DNA of 64,000 nucleotides from Paraburkholderia phenazinium (GTDB lineage Bacteria; Pseudomonadota; Gammaproteobacteria; Burkholderiales; Burkholderiaceae): NCBI RefSeq assembly GCF_900141745.1, contig NZ_FSRM01000002.1, positions 3,348,001 to 3,412,000 of the forward strand, read 5' to 3'. Shown piece by piece: positions 55,786 to 64,000 of this stretch (position 1 is its first letter; each line of letters starts with the position of its first letter). The notes under the pieces were generated by a model. It saw only the letters and a program-made list of their open reading frames with translations, ran no database searches and was not told where the DNA came from. The position numbers and the translations under genes were made by a program.

Positions 55786-56952
55786 ATGAACTCGACGACC
55801 TCAAATAGCGCCGCCCAGGCGGCTCGTAATGCTGCAAAAGCCGCGGTTACGACTAAAAGCAAGTCCGACGAATTTGTCCGTATCGAAAACGTCGTAAAGA
55901 AATTCGGCGACAGCACCGCTGTCGATAACGTCAATCTGACCATCGCGAAGAATGAACTCTTCGCACTGCTCGGCAGCTCGGGCTGCGGCAAGTCCACGCT
56001 CCTGCGCATGCTCGCCGGGCTGGAAACGGCCACCTCGGGACGCATCTTCGTCGACGGCGAAGATCTCGCGGCGATGCCGCCGTACAAGCGCCCGGTCAAC
56101 ATGATGTTCCAGTCGTATGCGTTGTTCCCCCATATGAGCGTGGAGTCGAACATCGCCTTCGGCCTCAAGCAGGAAGGCACGCCGAAGAACGAAATCAAGG
56201 AACGCGTTGCCGATGCGCTGCACCTCGTGCAGATGAGCCGGTTCGCGGGCCGCAAGCCGCACCAGCTCTCGGGTGGCCAGCAGCAGCGTGTGGCGCTGGC
56301 CCGCTCGCTCGTCAAGCGTCCCAAGCTGCTGCTGCTCGACGAGCCGATGTCCGCGCTCGACAAGAAGATCCGCCAGAAGACCCAGCTCGAGCTGGTCAAC
56401 ATCATCGAGAAGGTCGACGTGACCTGCGTGATGGTGACCCACGATCAGGAAGAGGCGATGACCATGGCCGGGCGCCTCGCCGTGATGAGCGAAGGCCGCA
56501 TCGTGCAGATTGGTACGCCCTCCCAGGTTTATGAGTTTCCGAACAGCCGCTTCTCGGCCGAGTTTATCGGCACGACCAACATGTTCGAAGGTGTGGTGGT
56601 GGAGGACGAGCCCGATCACATCTTCGTCGAAAGCGAGGATCTCGAAGCACGCATGTATGTAAGCCACGGCATCACGGGTCCGCTCGGCATGCCGGTGGGC
56701 ATCTCGGTACGCCCGGAGCGCGTCAGGGTTTCGCTCGAGAAGCCGGGCACGCCGCACAACTGGGCTCGTGGAGTCGTCTCGGATGTCGCTTACATGGGCA
56801 GCTATTCGCTGTATCACGTACGCCTGCCGAGCGGCAAGACCGTGGTGTCGAACCTGTCCAGCTCGCACCTGATGAGCGAAGGGGCGCCCGCCTATAACGA
56901 CGACGTGTTCGTCCATTGGTCGCCGGCGAGCGGCGTGGTGGTGACGCAATGA
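55786..56952 (+). CDS. potG: Polyamine ABC transporter ATP-binding protein
   Basis: 388-residue ABC ATPase of the polyamine class. Motifs are Walker A GSSGCGKST, Q-loop in MMFQSYALFPHM, signature LSGGQQQR, Walker B LLLLDEPMSALD and the H-loop VTHDQEEAM. The C-terminal TOBE domain is intact (GISVRPERVRVSLEKPG). A 30-residue alanine/serine N-terminal extension precedes the ABC domain. The start ATG 55786 follows AAGGAA. The stop overlaps potH (ATGA). Confidence 0.94.
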   Translation: MNSTTSNSAAQAARNAAKAAVTTKSKSDEFVRIENVVKKFGDSTAVDNVNLTIAKNELFALLGSSGCGKSTLLRMLAGLETATSGRIFVDGEDLAAMPPYKRPVNMMFQSYALFPHMSVESNIAFGLKQEGTPKNEIKERVADALHLVQMSRFAGRKPHQLSGGQQQRVALARSLVKRPKLLLLDEPMSALDKKIRQKTQLELVNIIEKVDVTCVMVTHDQEEAMTMAGRLAVMSEGRIVQIGTPSQVYEFPNSRFSAEFIGTTNMFEGVVVEDEPDHIFVESEDLEARMYVSHGITGPLGMPVGISVRPERVRVSLEKPGTPHNWARGVVSDVAYMGSYSLYHVRLPSGKTVVSNLSSSHLMSEGAPAYNDDVFVHWSPASGVVVTQ

Positions 56953-57905
56953 CAACATCCGTCTCCACCTCCTCCGTGGCGCCCGGCACCCTCACCCGGC
57001 TGCTGAAGCGCCTGAGCGCCCTGCTTCCGTCGGGCCGCACAACGGTGATCGGCGTACCGTTCATCTGGCTAACGCTGTTCTTCGCACTGCCCTTCGTGCT
57101 GGTACTGAAGATCAGTTTCGCCGATCTGCGCCTGAGCATTCCACCGTACTCCGACCTCGTCAGCATGAAAGACGGCGTCGTGCATCTGGCGATCCAACTC
57201 GGTCACTACGCGTTTCTGCTGCAGGACGACCTGTATATCGCGACCTACATCAGTTCCCTGAAGATGGCGGCCATCTCGACCTTCTTCTGCCTGCTGATCG
57301 GCTATCCGATCGCGTACTACATTGCGCGTTCGGAGCCGGCCAAACGCAATCTGTTGATGATGGGCGTGATGCTGCCTTTCTGGACCTCGTTCCTGATCCG
57401 CGTCTATGCATGGATAGGCATCCTGAAGGACGACGGCCTGCTCAATCACACGCTGATGGCGATCGGCATGATCCACTCGCCGCTGCGGCTATACCACACC
57501 GATATCGGCGTCTATATCGGCATGGTCTATTCGTATCTGCCGTTCATGGTGATGCCGCTGTATGCGCACCTGGTGAAGATGGACCTGACGCTGCTCGAAG
57601 CCGCCTACGACCTCGGCGCCAAGCCGTGGACCGCCTTCACGCGCATCACGTTGCCGCTGTCGAAGAACGGCATCATCGCCGGCAGTCTGCTGGTGTTCAT
57701 CCCCGCAGTGGGCGAATACGTGATCCCCGAACTGCTCGGTGGCGCAGACACCCTGATGATCGGCCGTGTGATGTGGGACGAGTTCTTCAACGATATGGAC
57801 TGGCCGATGGCGTCCGCCGTCACGGTCGCGATGGTTCTGCTGCTGCTCGTGCCGATGGCCGTGTTCCAGTACTACCAGGTCAAGGAACTGGAGGGCGCGA
57901 AATGA
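56949..57905 (+). CDS. potH: Polyamine ABC transporter permease
   Basis: 318-residue inner-membrane permease with about six transmembrane helices and the ABC-permease EAA loop (LLEAAYDLGAKPWTAFTRITLPLSKNGIIAGSLLVFIPAVGEYVIPELLGG). It matches PotH/PotB. It starts in the potG stop and ends overlapping the potI start, so all three are translationally linked. Confidence 0.94.
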   Translation: MTTSVSTSSVAPGTLTRLLKRLSALLPSGRTTVIGVPFIWLTLFFALPFVLVLKISFADLRLSIPPYSDLVSMKDGVVHLAIQLGHYAFLLQDDLYIATYISSLKMAAISTFFCLLIGYPIAYYIARSEPAKRNLLMMGVMLPFWTSFLIRVYAWIGILKDDGLLNHTLMAIGMIHSPLRLYHTDIGVYIGMVYSYLPFMVMPLYAHLVKMDLTLLEAAYDLGAKPWTAFTRITLPLSKNGIIAGSLLVFIPAVGEYVIPELLGGADTLMIGRVMWDEFFNDMDWPMASAVTVAMVLLLLVPMAVFQYYQVKELEGAK

Positions 57906-58813
57906 TCAGGCCGAACAGAAAGCTTTCCAACACCGTCCTGACGCTCGGGTTCCTGTTCCTTTATATCCCGATCATCAGCCTCGTCGTGTACTCGTTCAAC
58001 GAGTCGAAGCTCGTCACCGTGTGGTCCGGCTTTTCGCTGAAATGGTACGGGGCGCTGCTGCAGGACGACGAGTTGCTCAGCGCGGCGTGGCTGTCGCTGA
58101 AGATCGGGCTGTTGACGGCATGCGCCTCGGTCGTGATCGGAACGTGGGCGGGTTTCGTGCTCGCGCGCTTCGGGCGCTTTCGCGGCTTCACGATGTTTGC
58201 CGGGATGATCAACGCGCCACTCGTGATTCCTGAAGTGATTCAAGGCATCTCGCTGCTGCTGCTGTTCGTCGCGCTCGAACAGATGCTCGGCTGGCCAAAG
58301 GGCCGCGGCCTGTTCACGATCTGGATCGGCCACGTGATGTTGTGCGTCTCCTACGTCGCAATCATCGTGCAGTCACGCGTCAAGGAGCTGAACAAGTCGC
58401 TCGAGGAAGCCGCACTCGATCTCGGCGCAACGCCGTTCAAGGTGTTCTTCCTGATCACGCTGCCGCTGATCTCGCAGGCGCTGATGTCCGGCTGGCTGCT
58501 GTCGTTCACGCTCTCGTTCGACGATCTGGTGCTATCCGCGTTCCTTTCCGGTCCCGGTTCCACCACGCTGCCGCTTGTCGTGTTCTCGCGAGTACGTCTC
58601 GGTCTGAATCCGGAAATGAATGCGCTCGCAACGATCTTCATCACGGTTGTAACGATCGGTGTGATTGCAGTGAACCGCTGGATGCAGATTCGCGAACGCA
58701 AGCGCACCCGCGATATGCAAATGGCGTTTGCCGTTGCCGAAGCCGCCGATGCAGCAACCGTTACCCCTCAACCCGCCGCCGTGCGCAAGTCGCTCGGTAC
58801 CGTCCGAGTTTAA
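57902..58813 (+). CDS. potI: Polyamine ABC transporter permease
   Basis: 303-residue second permease of the polyamine importer (PotI/PotC). The EAA loop is LEEAALDLGATPFKVFFLITLPLISQALMSGWLLSFTLSFDDLVLSAFLSGPG. Six hydrophobic spans are present. Its ATG overlaps the potH stop. It precedes an outer-membrane protein gene by 37 bases. Confidence 0.94.
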   Translation: MIRPNRKLSNTVLTLGFLFLYIPIISLVVYSFNESKLVTVWSGFSLKWYGALLQDDELLSAAWLSLKIGLLTACASVVIGTWAGFVLARFGRFRGFTMFAGMINAPLVIPEVIQGISLLLLFVALEQMLGWPKGRGLFTIWIGHVMLCVSYVAIIVQSRVKELNKSLEEAALDLGATPFKVFFLITLPLISQALMSGWLLSFTLSFDDLVLSAFLSGPGSTTLPLVVFSRVRLGLNPEMNALATIFITVVTIGVIAVNRWMQIRERKRTRDMQMAFAVAEAADAATVTPQPAAVRKSLGTVRV

Positions 58814-58850
58814 GCAGTTCCTGGCAATACGACCAACAAGGAGAATGTGC

Positions 58851-60434
58851 ATGAGAAAGAAACTCATCTGCCTGCTAGTGGCGGGGAGTCTGCCTGGCGT
58901 TGCCATGGCGGACGCCACCAGCGATGAGATCAAGGCGCTTCAGGCCCAGCTGAACGCCTTGCAAAAAGAAGTGAAGCAATTGCGCTCGGAGGTCGCAGCC
59001 AAACCCAAGGCGGTAGCCGCCGCACCGGCGCCAGCGCCGGCTGCGGCACCTGCCGTGGCCGCAGCCCCGGTGGACATTTCGTCGCCTGACTACGGCAAGT
59101 CGCAAGCGACGCTGACCAACGACCAGGTCGACTCGATGAAGCAGCAGATCGCCAACCAGCAGCTGAAGGTCGATTCGCTAGTGGATGCGCAGAACACCGG
59201 TCCGATCGCAGGCCTCTCGATCACGGGCTATATCGATCCGACCTATGTCTATAACCGCGCGCCAGGCACCTCGTCGTTCCTGTTCGCGAACCACGAAAGC
59301 AGCTACAACTACTTCAACAGCACGTTCGGCGATCTCTACCTCGACATCAAGAAGACTTTCGGTGTCGGCCCGATGGCGCCGTCGGCCGAAATCACGCTGA
59401 TGCCGAACCGCGGCAACGGCATTACGCTGCTGCAGAACGAGCACGGTACGATCGGCGACAACATCCTGAACACGGCGGTCGTGACGGTACCGGTGACGGC
59501 GACGACGACCTTCGTGGCCGGCTTGATGCCGAGCTTCGGCGGCTATGAAGTGCAGCAGTCGAACCAGATGACCACGCTCACGCACAACCTGCTGTATGAC
59601 TTCTCGGATCCGGGCAGCTATGTCGGCGTAGGTGTGAACTACACGGGCGACGGCAGCAACTGGGCGTGGAAATTCATGCTGGGCAACGAACAGTACCGCA
59701 CGTATGGTTCCGTGGTGCAGACGGGCACCAACGCGTTGGGCGATCCGATCACCAGCAGCAACAAAATCCCCACTTTCACGGCACGGGTCGACTACACGTG
59801 GTCTAGCGCGCTGGATCTGGGCGGCTCGTTCAACATCGGCCGGCAAACGCTCGCCTCCGGACTCGACTCCAACGGCAATCCGGTGTACGGCGTGGGCGGT
59901 GCAGCGCCAAGCGCCTTTGGCACTTTCTTCTTCGCTGAAGCCGATGCCGCTTACACGCTCGCGGACGTCCAGTACAACGCCGAGCTCGACTACGGTCAGC
60001 AACAGAACGCTGCATTCAACGGCGGCCAGGCGCAGTGGTACGGCATCTCGTTGCTCGCGCACCGCAAGTTCACTTTGCCGACGGTGGGCCGCATGGGTGT
60101 GACGGCGCGTTACGACCTGCTCGCCGACACCAAGAACGGCGGTGGCGGCGGTGGCATCGCGCTGAACTCGAACGGTATGGACACGGCAGACGGTTTTGGC
60201 ATCGGTGCAAGCTGCCTCGCGAATTCGAAGGCGAACGGTGGCCTGGGCTTCGAGTGCAAGGGCGCCGTCCACCAGGACGTCGCACTGGACCTGCTGTTCT
60301 ATCCGACCCAGCAGATCACGGTGAAGGTGGAATACCGGCATGACTGGGCCACCCAGGATACGTTCCTGCGCAACGATGGCTCTTATAGCAAGTCCAACGA
60401 CATGCTGGCCACGCAGTTCATCTACGCGTTTTAA
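58851..60434 (+). CDS. Outer-membrane protein with N-terminal coiled coil (DUF3138-like)
   Basis: 527-residue exported protein. The signal peptide is MRKKLICLLVAGSLPGVAMA. A short coiled coil follows (SDEIKALQAQLNALQKEVKQL, about 22-45), then an Ala/Pro linker and a long alternating beta pattern ending in FIYAF, a typical outer-membrane-barrel C-terminus with terminal Phe. It resembles proteins annotated DUF3138 in Burkholderia; the number is from memory. AAGGAG is upstream of the ATG. Embedded between polyamine permease and oxidase genes, it may serve as a pore for amines. Confidence 0.8.
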   Translation: MRKKLICLLVAGSLPGVAMADATSDEIKALQAQLNALQKEVKQLRSEVAAKPKAVAAAPAPAPAAAPAVAAAPVDISSPDYGKSQATLTNDQVDSMKQQIANQQLKVDSLVDAQNTGPIAGLSITGYIDPTYVYNRAPGTSSFLFANHESSYNYFNSTFGDLYLDIKKTFGVGPMAPSAEITLMPNRGNGITLLQNEHGTIGDNILNTAVVTVPVTATTTFVAGLMPSFGGYEVQQSNQMTTLTHNLLYDFSDPGSYVGVGVNYTGDGSNWAWKFMLGNEQYRTYGSVVQTGTNALGDPITSSNKIPTFTARVDYTWSSALDLGGSFNIGRQTLASGLDSNGNPVYGVGGAAPSAFGTFFFAEADAAYTLADVQYNAELDYGQQQNAAFNGGQAQWYGISLLAHRKFTLPTVGRMGVTARYDLLADTKNGGGGGGIALNSNGMDTADGFGIGASCLANSKANGGLGFECKGAVHQDVALDLLFYPTQQITVKVEYRHDWATQDTFLRNDGSYSKSNDMLATQFIYAF

Positions 60435-60503
60435 CCTGTACCGCCGAAGCGCGATTGCCTGCCGCAGGGTGTCGCGCCTCGGCCCTTATTGTGTTTTCTG
60501 CCT

Positions 60504-61796
60504 ATGCTCCGGTTCTCGAACCAGCCCCATGCCGCGTCGTACTACGCCGCGACGCTCAACGATACGACCCGTCATGCCCCGCTCGACGGCACATTGAAGG
60601 TGGATGTCTGCGTGATCGGCGCCGGCCTCACCGGCATCTCGACCGCGCTCAACCTCGCGGAACGCGGCTATTCCGTTGCGGTGCTCGAAGCCTCGAAAGT
60701 CGGTTGGGCGGCGAGCGGGCGCAATGGCGGCCAGTTGATCGGCGGCTTTGCGTGCGATATGGATACGTTCGCAAAGCACATGCCCGCCGAAGACGTCAAA
60801 CGTATGTGGGAGATGGGACTCGAGACGCTGGATATCGTCAGGGATCGCGTCGCCAGACATCAGATCGACTGCGATCTCAAGTTCGGCTATTTTCATGCGG
60901 CGAACAAACCGCGCGATGCCGCAGCGCTAAGGCAATCGCGAGATGAAGCACACACGCGCTTCGGTTACGACCGTTTCCGTTACATCGAGCAAGACGGCCT
61001 GAGCCACTACGTGCAGTCGACACGCTATCTGGGCGGCCTGTTCGATCCGGACAGCGGCCATTTGCATCCGCTCAATTACACGCTTGGCCTCGCGCGTGCG
61101 GCGTGCGCAGCGGGCGTGCAGATTTTCGAAGACAGTTGCGTGAGCCAGATGCGTAGCGAGGGCAATGGACATGTGATCGAAACCGCTCATGGCGAGGTGC
61201 AGGCGCAATTCGTTGCGCTCGCCTGCAACACCTGGCTGGGTGCGCTGGCACCTGAGCTCGCGCGCAAGATCATGCCGGTCGGCACGTATGTGATTGCCAC
61301 CGAACCGCTCGACCCCGCGCGTGCGCGGGCCTTGATGCCGGCGCAAGCCGCCATCTGCGATAGCCGATTCGTGCTCGACTACTTCCGCCCCGCGCCGGAT
61401 CACCGCGTGTTGTGGGGCGGCAAGGTCAGTTACTCGACGTTTGCGCCGCGCGATCTGGGCGAAGCAATGCGGCGCGATATGCTGAAGACTTTCCCGCAAC
61501 TGGCCGACGTCAAGGTCGACTATGCGTGGGGCGGTTTCGTCGATATCACGATGAACCGCGCACCGCATTTCGGACGCCTCTCGCCCACTGTGTACTTCGC
61601 GCAAGGCTTCTCCGGTCACGGTGTCAACACCACGGGGCTGGCAGGCAAGCTGATCGCCGAGGCGATCGACGGCCAGGCCTCGCGTTTCGACCTGTTCGGC
61701 AAGATTCGCCACCGCGATTTTCCGGGTGGCGCTACACTGCGCACCCCTGCCCTCGTGCTCGCGATGGCCTGGTATCGAATGAAGGACCTGCTTTGA
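60504..61796 (+). CDS. puuB: FAD-dependent gamma-glutamylputrescine oxidase-like protein (1)
   Basis: 430-residue DAO-family flavoprotein. The FAD motif is VCVIGAGLTGISTALNLAERGYSVAVLEA near residue 35, then the family segment GWAASGRNGGQLIGGF. In the second half are FVLDYFRPAPDHRVLWGG, VDYAWGGFVDITMNRAPHFGRL and QGFSGHGVNTTGLAGKLIAEAI, all typical of PuuB-like oxidases. It would oxidise gamma-glutamylputrescine to the aldehyde handled by PuuC. The stop overlaps the next gene by one base. Confidence 0.9.
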   Translation: MLRFSNQPHAASYYAATLNDTTRHAPLDGTLKVDVCVIGAGLTGISTALNLAERGYSVAVLEASKVGWAASGRNGGQLIGGFACDMDTFAKHMPAEDVKRMWEMGLETLDIVRDRVARHQIDCDLKFGYFHAANKPRDAAALRQSRDEAHTRFGYDRFRYIEQDGLSHYVQSTRYLGGLFDPDSGHLHPLNYTLGLARAACAAGVQIFEDSCVSQMRSEGNGHVIETAHGEVQAQFVALACNTWLGALAPELARKIMPVGTYVIATEPLDPARARALMPAQAAICDSRFVLDYFRPAPDHRVLWGGKVSYSTFAPRDLGEAMRRDMLKTFPQLADVKVDYAWGGFVDITMNRAPHFGRLSPTVYFAQGFSGHGVNTTGLAGKLIAEAIDGQASRFDLFGKIRHRDFPGGATLRTPALVLAMAWYRMKDLL

Positions 61797-63100
61797 TGGC
61801 TGACAGTCTCGACCGCCGTGCGGATGCACTGATCCGCGACTCCTATTACGAAGCGAGCGCCGTGCGCCCGCTCGCGGATGATCCGATGCTCGATGCCGCA
61901 CTCGAAGCCGACGTCTGCGTGATCGGCGCGGGTTTTGCCGGGCTCTCGGTTGCGCTCGAGTGCCGGGCGCGCGGCATGTCGGTGATTGTGCTCGATGCGC
62001 ACCGTCCCGGCTGGGGTGCGTCGGGGCGCAATGGCGGACAGACGCTGGTGGGTTTCGCCAAAGACGAGATCATCGAAAGGCAGCTCGGGCTCGATGGGGC
62101 ACGCGCGGCCTGGGCAATGTCCGTGGAAGGCGTGGCGCTGGTGCGCGAGCGCATCGAACGGTATGGGATCGATTGCGATTTCACACCGGGCTATCTGACC
62201 GTCGCGACCAAACCGAAGCGCGTGCCCGATCTGCGCTCGTGGATGGACGATGCTTCGTCGCGCTGGGGCTATACGAAGCTTTCGTGGATCGACACCGATG
62301 AGATCCGCGCCCGCGTCGCATCGGAGCGTTATCTGGCCGGCGTCTATGATCCGTTCTCCGGGCATCTGCATCCGCTGAAATATTGCCTGGGTCTTGCCGA
62401 AGCGGCGCGGCGCGAAGGGGCGTTGCTGTTCGCGCGTTCGCCGGTGGTCGAAGTGGTGCGCGGCGAACGGCCGGTCGTGCGGACTGCGACTGGTGAAGTG
62501 CGTTGCCGCTTTGTCGCTGCGTGCGGCAACGCGACCATCGGCAATGTGCTGCCCGCGGCGGTCGCGGCGCGGATCGCGCCGATCGCGTCGTATATCGTCG
62601 CCACCGAGCGGCTCGGGCAAGCGCGTGCGTCCACCTTGATCGCCAGACGGGAAGCCGTGTGCGACAACAATTTCTTCCTCGACTACTTCCGCATCTCGGC
62701 AGATCACCGTGTGCTGTTCGACGGCCGCGCCAGTTCGACGGGTGCGTCGCCTGCCCAGTTGTCCGAGCAGATTCGCAAGCGGATGGTGGACGTGTTTCCG
62801 CAAGTGGCCGATGCGCGGGTCGAATATGCTTGGGGCGGCTTCGTGGATGTCACGCGCAATCGCGCGCCGGATTTCGGCTCGATCGATCCGAATTACTTCT
62901 ATGTGCAGGGATTTTCCGGGCATGGCGTGGCGTTGACCGGGATTGCCGGGCGCGTCATTGCTCAGGCCATTGCCGGTGAGACAGCGGCATTCGATCTGTT
63001 CGCCGGGCTGCGTCATACGCGCTTTCCGGGTGGGCCGGCGTTGCGCGGACCGGCGCTTGAGCTTGGGATGCTGTATCACCGGATTCGCGAACTGCTGTAG
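61796..63100 (+). CDS. FAD-dependent gamma-glutamylputrescine oxidase-like protein (2)
   Basis: 434-residue paralogue of the preceding gene. Motifs are CVIGAGFAGLSVALECRARGMSVIVLDA, GWGASGRNGGQTLVGFAKDEII, FFLDYFRISADHRVLFDGR, VEYAWGGFVDVTRNRAPDFGSI and QGFSGHGVALTGIAGRVIAQAI. It begins at TGATG, sharing one base with the first oxidase, so both are co-translated. The two proteins have diverged considerably, so different substrates (for example other gamma-glutamyl amines) are plausible. Confidence 0.88.
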   Translation: MADSLDRRADALIRDSYYEASAVRPLADDPMLDAALEADVCVIGAGFAGLSVALECRARGMSVIVLDAHRPGWGASGRNGGQTLVGFAKDEIIERQLGLDGARAAWAMSVEGVALVRERIERYGIDCDFTPGYLTVATKPKRVPDLRSWMDDASSRWGYTKLSWIDTDEIRARVASERYLAGVYDPFSGHLHPLKYCLGLAEAARREGALLFARSPVVEVVRGERPVVRTATGEVRCRFVAACGNATIGNVLPAAVAARIAPIASYIVATERLGQARASTLIARREAVCDNNFFLDYFRISADHRVLFDGRASSTGASPAQLSEQIRKRMVDVFPQVADARVEYAWGGFVDVTRNRAPDFGSIDPNYFYVQGFSGHGVALTGIAGRVIAQAIAGETAAFDLFAGLRHTRFPGGPALRGPALELGMLYHRIRELL

Positions 63101-63278
63101 CTGTCACTCGGCAAAACGGACCCGCGCCACCGCTGGCGCGGATCGCCTCGCCCGAACTGAAGGACCGGAACGGCGTGATCAAGGCACAATGACGTACCGC
63201 ACTACTGCTGTTGACCGTCAACACCGTGCTGATGTATCTCTTCATATTCCGCTTCCGACCCGCTACAGGCGAGACGCC

Positions 63279-64000
63279 ATGACTGCCCAACTCACCCCCG
63301 CTATCGCATCCAGATTCGCCAATCTGGCGCTGGATCATCTCACCCGCGAGTATCCGAACAAGCTGACGCATTCGCTTGAAGGTCCGCAAGACGTCCAGGG
63401 ACCACGCGCACTGCACCCGATCTTCTACGGCAGCTACGACTGGCATTCCTGCGTGCATGGCTACTGGCTTATCCTCCATCTGCTCGAACGCTTTCCTGGG
63501 TTGCCCGAGGCGGCGCGCATCGTCGCCGTCGTCAACGAGCATTTCACCGAAGCCAATGTGGCCGGCGAGCGCGCCTATCTCGACCTGCCGCAAAATCGCG
63601 GCTTCGAGCGGCCGTACGGCTGGGGCTGGCTGCTGGCGTTATCCGCACAGATCGACGCGCTGAAGCTGCGCAAGCATCCCCACGCCGCGCGCTGGAGCGA
63701 AACCTTCGCACCGCTAACCGAAGTCTTCATCCAACGCTTTGAAGAGTTTCTGCCCAAGGCCACCTATCCGCTACGCGTGGGCACGCATTTCAACATGGCG
63801 TTTGCGCTCGCCCTGACGCTCGACTTCGCACGGCAAACCTCACATGAATCGCTGGCGGCGCTGGTGATCGAAACCGCGCGCCGCTGGTATCTGGATGACG
63901 TCGCGTGTCAGGCGTGGGAACCGGCGGGAGATGAATTCCTCTCGCCGTCGTTGATGGAAGCCGAGTTGATGCGGCGAGTGCTGCCGGGCGCGCAATTCGC
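63279..64000 (+). CDS. DUF2891 family protein, partial
   Basis: The first about 240 residues of a DUF2891 protein, cut by the window end. Recognisable parts are ALDHLTREYPNKLTHSLEG, LHPIFYGSYDWHSCVHGYWLILHLLERFP, RPYGWGWLLAL and PLRVGTHFNMAFALAL, with histidine- and tryptophan-rich motifs that suggest an alpha/alpha-toroid enzyme. The start ATG 63279 follows GGCGAGACGCC. The function is unknown. It lies 178 bases after the second oxidase, and its link to polyamine use is uncertain. Confidence 0.85.
   Translation, partial: MTAQLTPAIASRFANLALDHLTREYPNKLTHSLEGPQDVQGPRALHPIFYGSYDWHSCVHGYWLILHLLERFPGLPEAARIVAVVNEHFTEANVAGERAYLDLPQNRGFERPYGWGWLLALSAQIDALKLRKHPHAARWSETFAPLTEVFIQRFEEFLPKATYPLRVGTHFNMAFALALTLDFARQTSHESLAALVIETARRWYLDDVACQAWEPAGDEFLSPSLMEAELMRRVLPGAQF

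Overview
The window is a high-GC (mostly about 60-67%) chromosomal segment that looks like Burkholderiaceae, most likely Paraburkholderia or a close relative. Support comes from the Burkholderia-type T6SS gene set, a DUF3331 protein (a family I know mainly from Burkholderia and its relatives), the liuABCD leucine-degradation order, the GC-rich codon pattern and many SDR, LysR and GST genes. The genus call is inference. No rRNA, tRNA, CRISPR array or insertion sequence was seen.

Region 1 (1-20961) is a type VI secretion locus. On the minus strand, in transcription order, it reads tssB, tssC, hcp, tssE, tssF, tssG, clpV(tssH), an unrecognised AT-richer 509-codon gene, vgrG, a T6SS-associated small gene, an FHA protein, tssK and tssL with an OmpA-like end, which leaves the window. 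Divergently transcribed from tssB are three genes: a secreted FecR-like protein, a two-TM protein with a c-type haem motif and a HAMP domain, and a Ser/Thr kinase. Together with the FHA protein they suggest phosphorylation control of the secretion machine. tssJ, tssA, tssM and a PAAR gene are not in the visible part.

Region 2 (20973-25389) is accessory: two SDR oxidoreductases, a carboxymuconolactone-decarboxylase-like protein lacking both usual cysteines, a GNAT acetyltransferase, and an HxlR regulator translationally coupled to a PhnD-like binding domain without a signal peptide. Region 3 (25410-32179) is the leucine/isovalerate operon liuA-liuB-liuC-liuD with a divergent TetR regulator and a palindromic operator candidate; liuE is absent. 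Then come pobA, a GST and a DUF72 protein.

Region 4 (35239-42928) is a redox-gene patch with signs of decay. A LysR gene, an Old Yellow Enzyme gene with a large internal deletion, a quinone oxidoreductase, a DUF3331 protein, an SDR, a second Old Yellow Enzyme scrap, DUF427, another SDR, a SnoaL-like protein and a second LysR follow one another. Two promoters here, 2.8 kb apart, share a 15-bp palindrome and downstream elements at identical offsets, which suggests one regulator drives both.

Region 5 (42929-46537) has a tandem glycine riboswitch in front of a DadA-like amino-acid oxidase, then a MarR regulator with a cysteine-rich tail under a 44-bp nested palindrome, coupled to an MFS transporter. 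Region 6 (46563-64000) is a polyamine catabolism and uptake cluster. speB-like ureohydrolase, puuC and puuR lie on the minus strand. puuD, puuA, a polyamine transaminase, potFGHI, an outer-membrane protein, two coupled puuB-like oxidases and a DUF2891 gene cut by the window end lie on the plus strand. Together these can convert agmatine or putrescine to GABA by the gamma-glutamyl route and, in parallel, by transamination.
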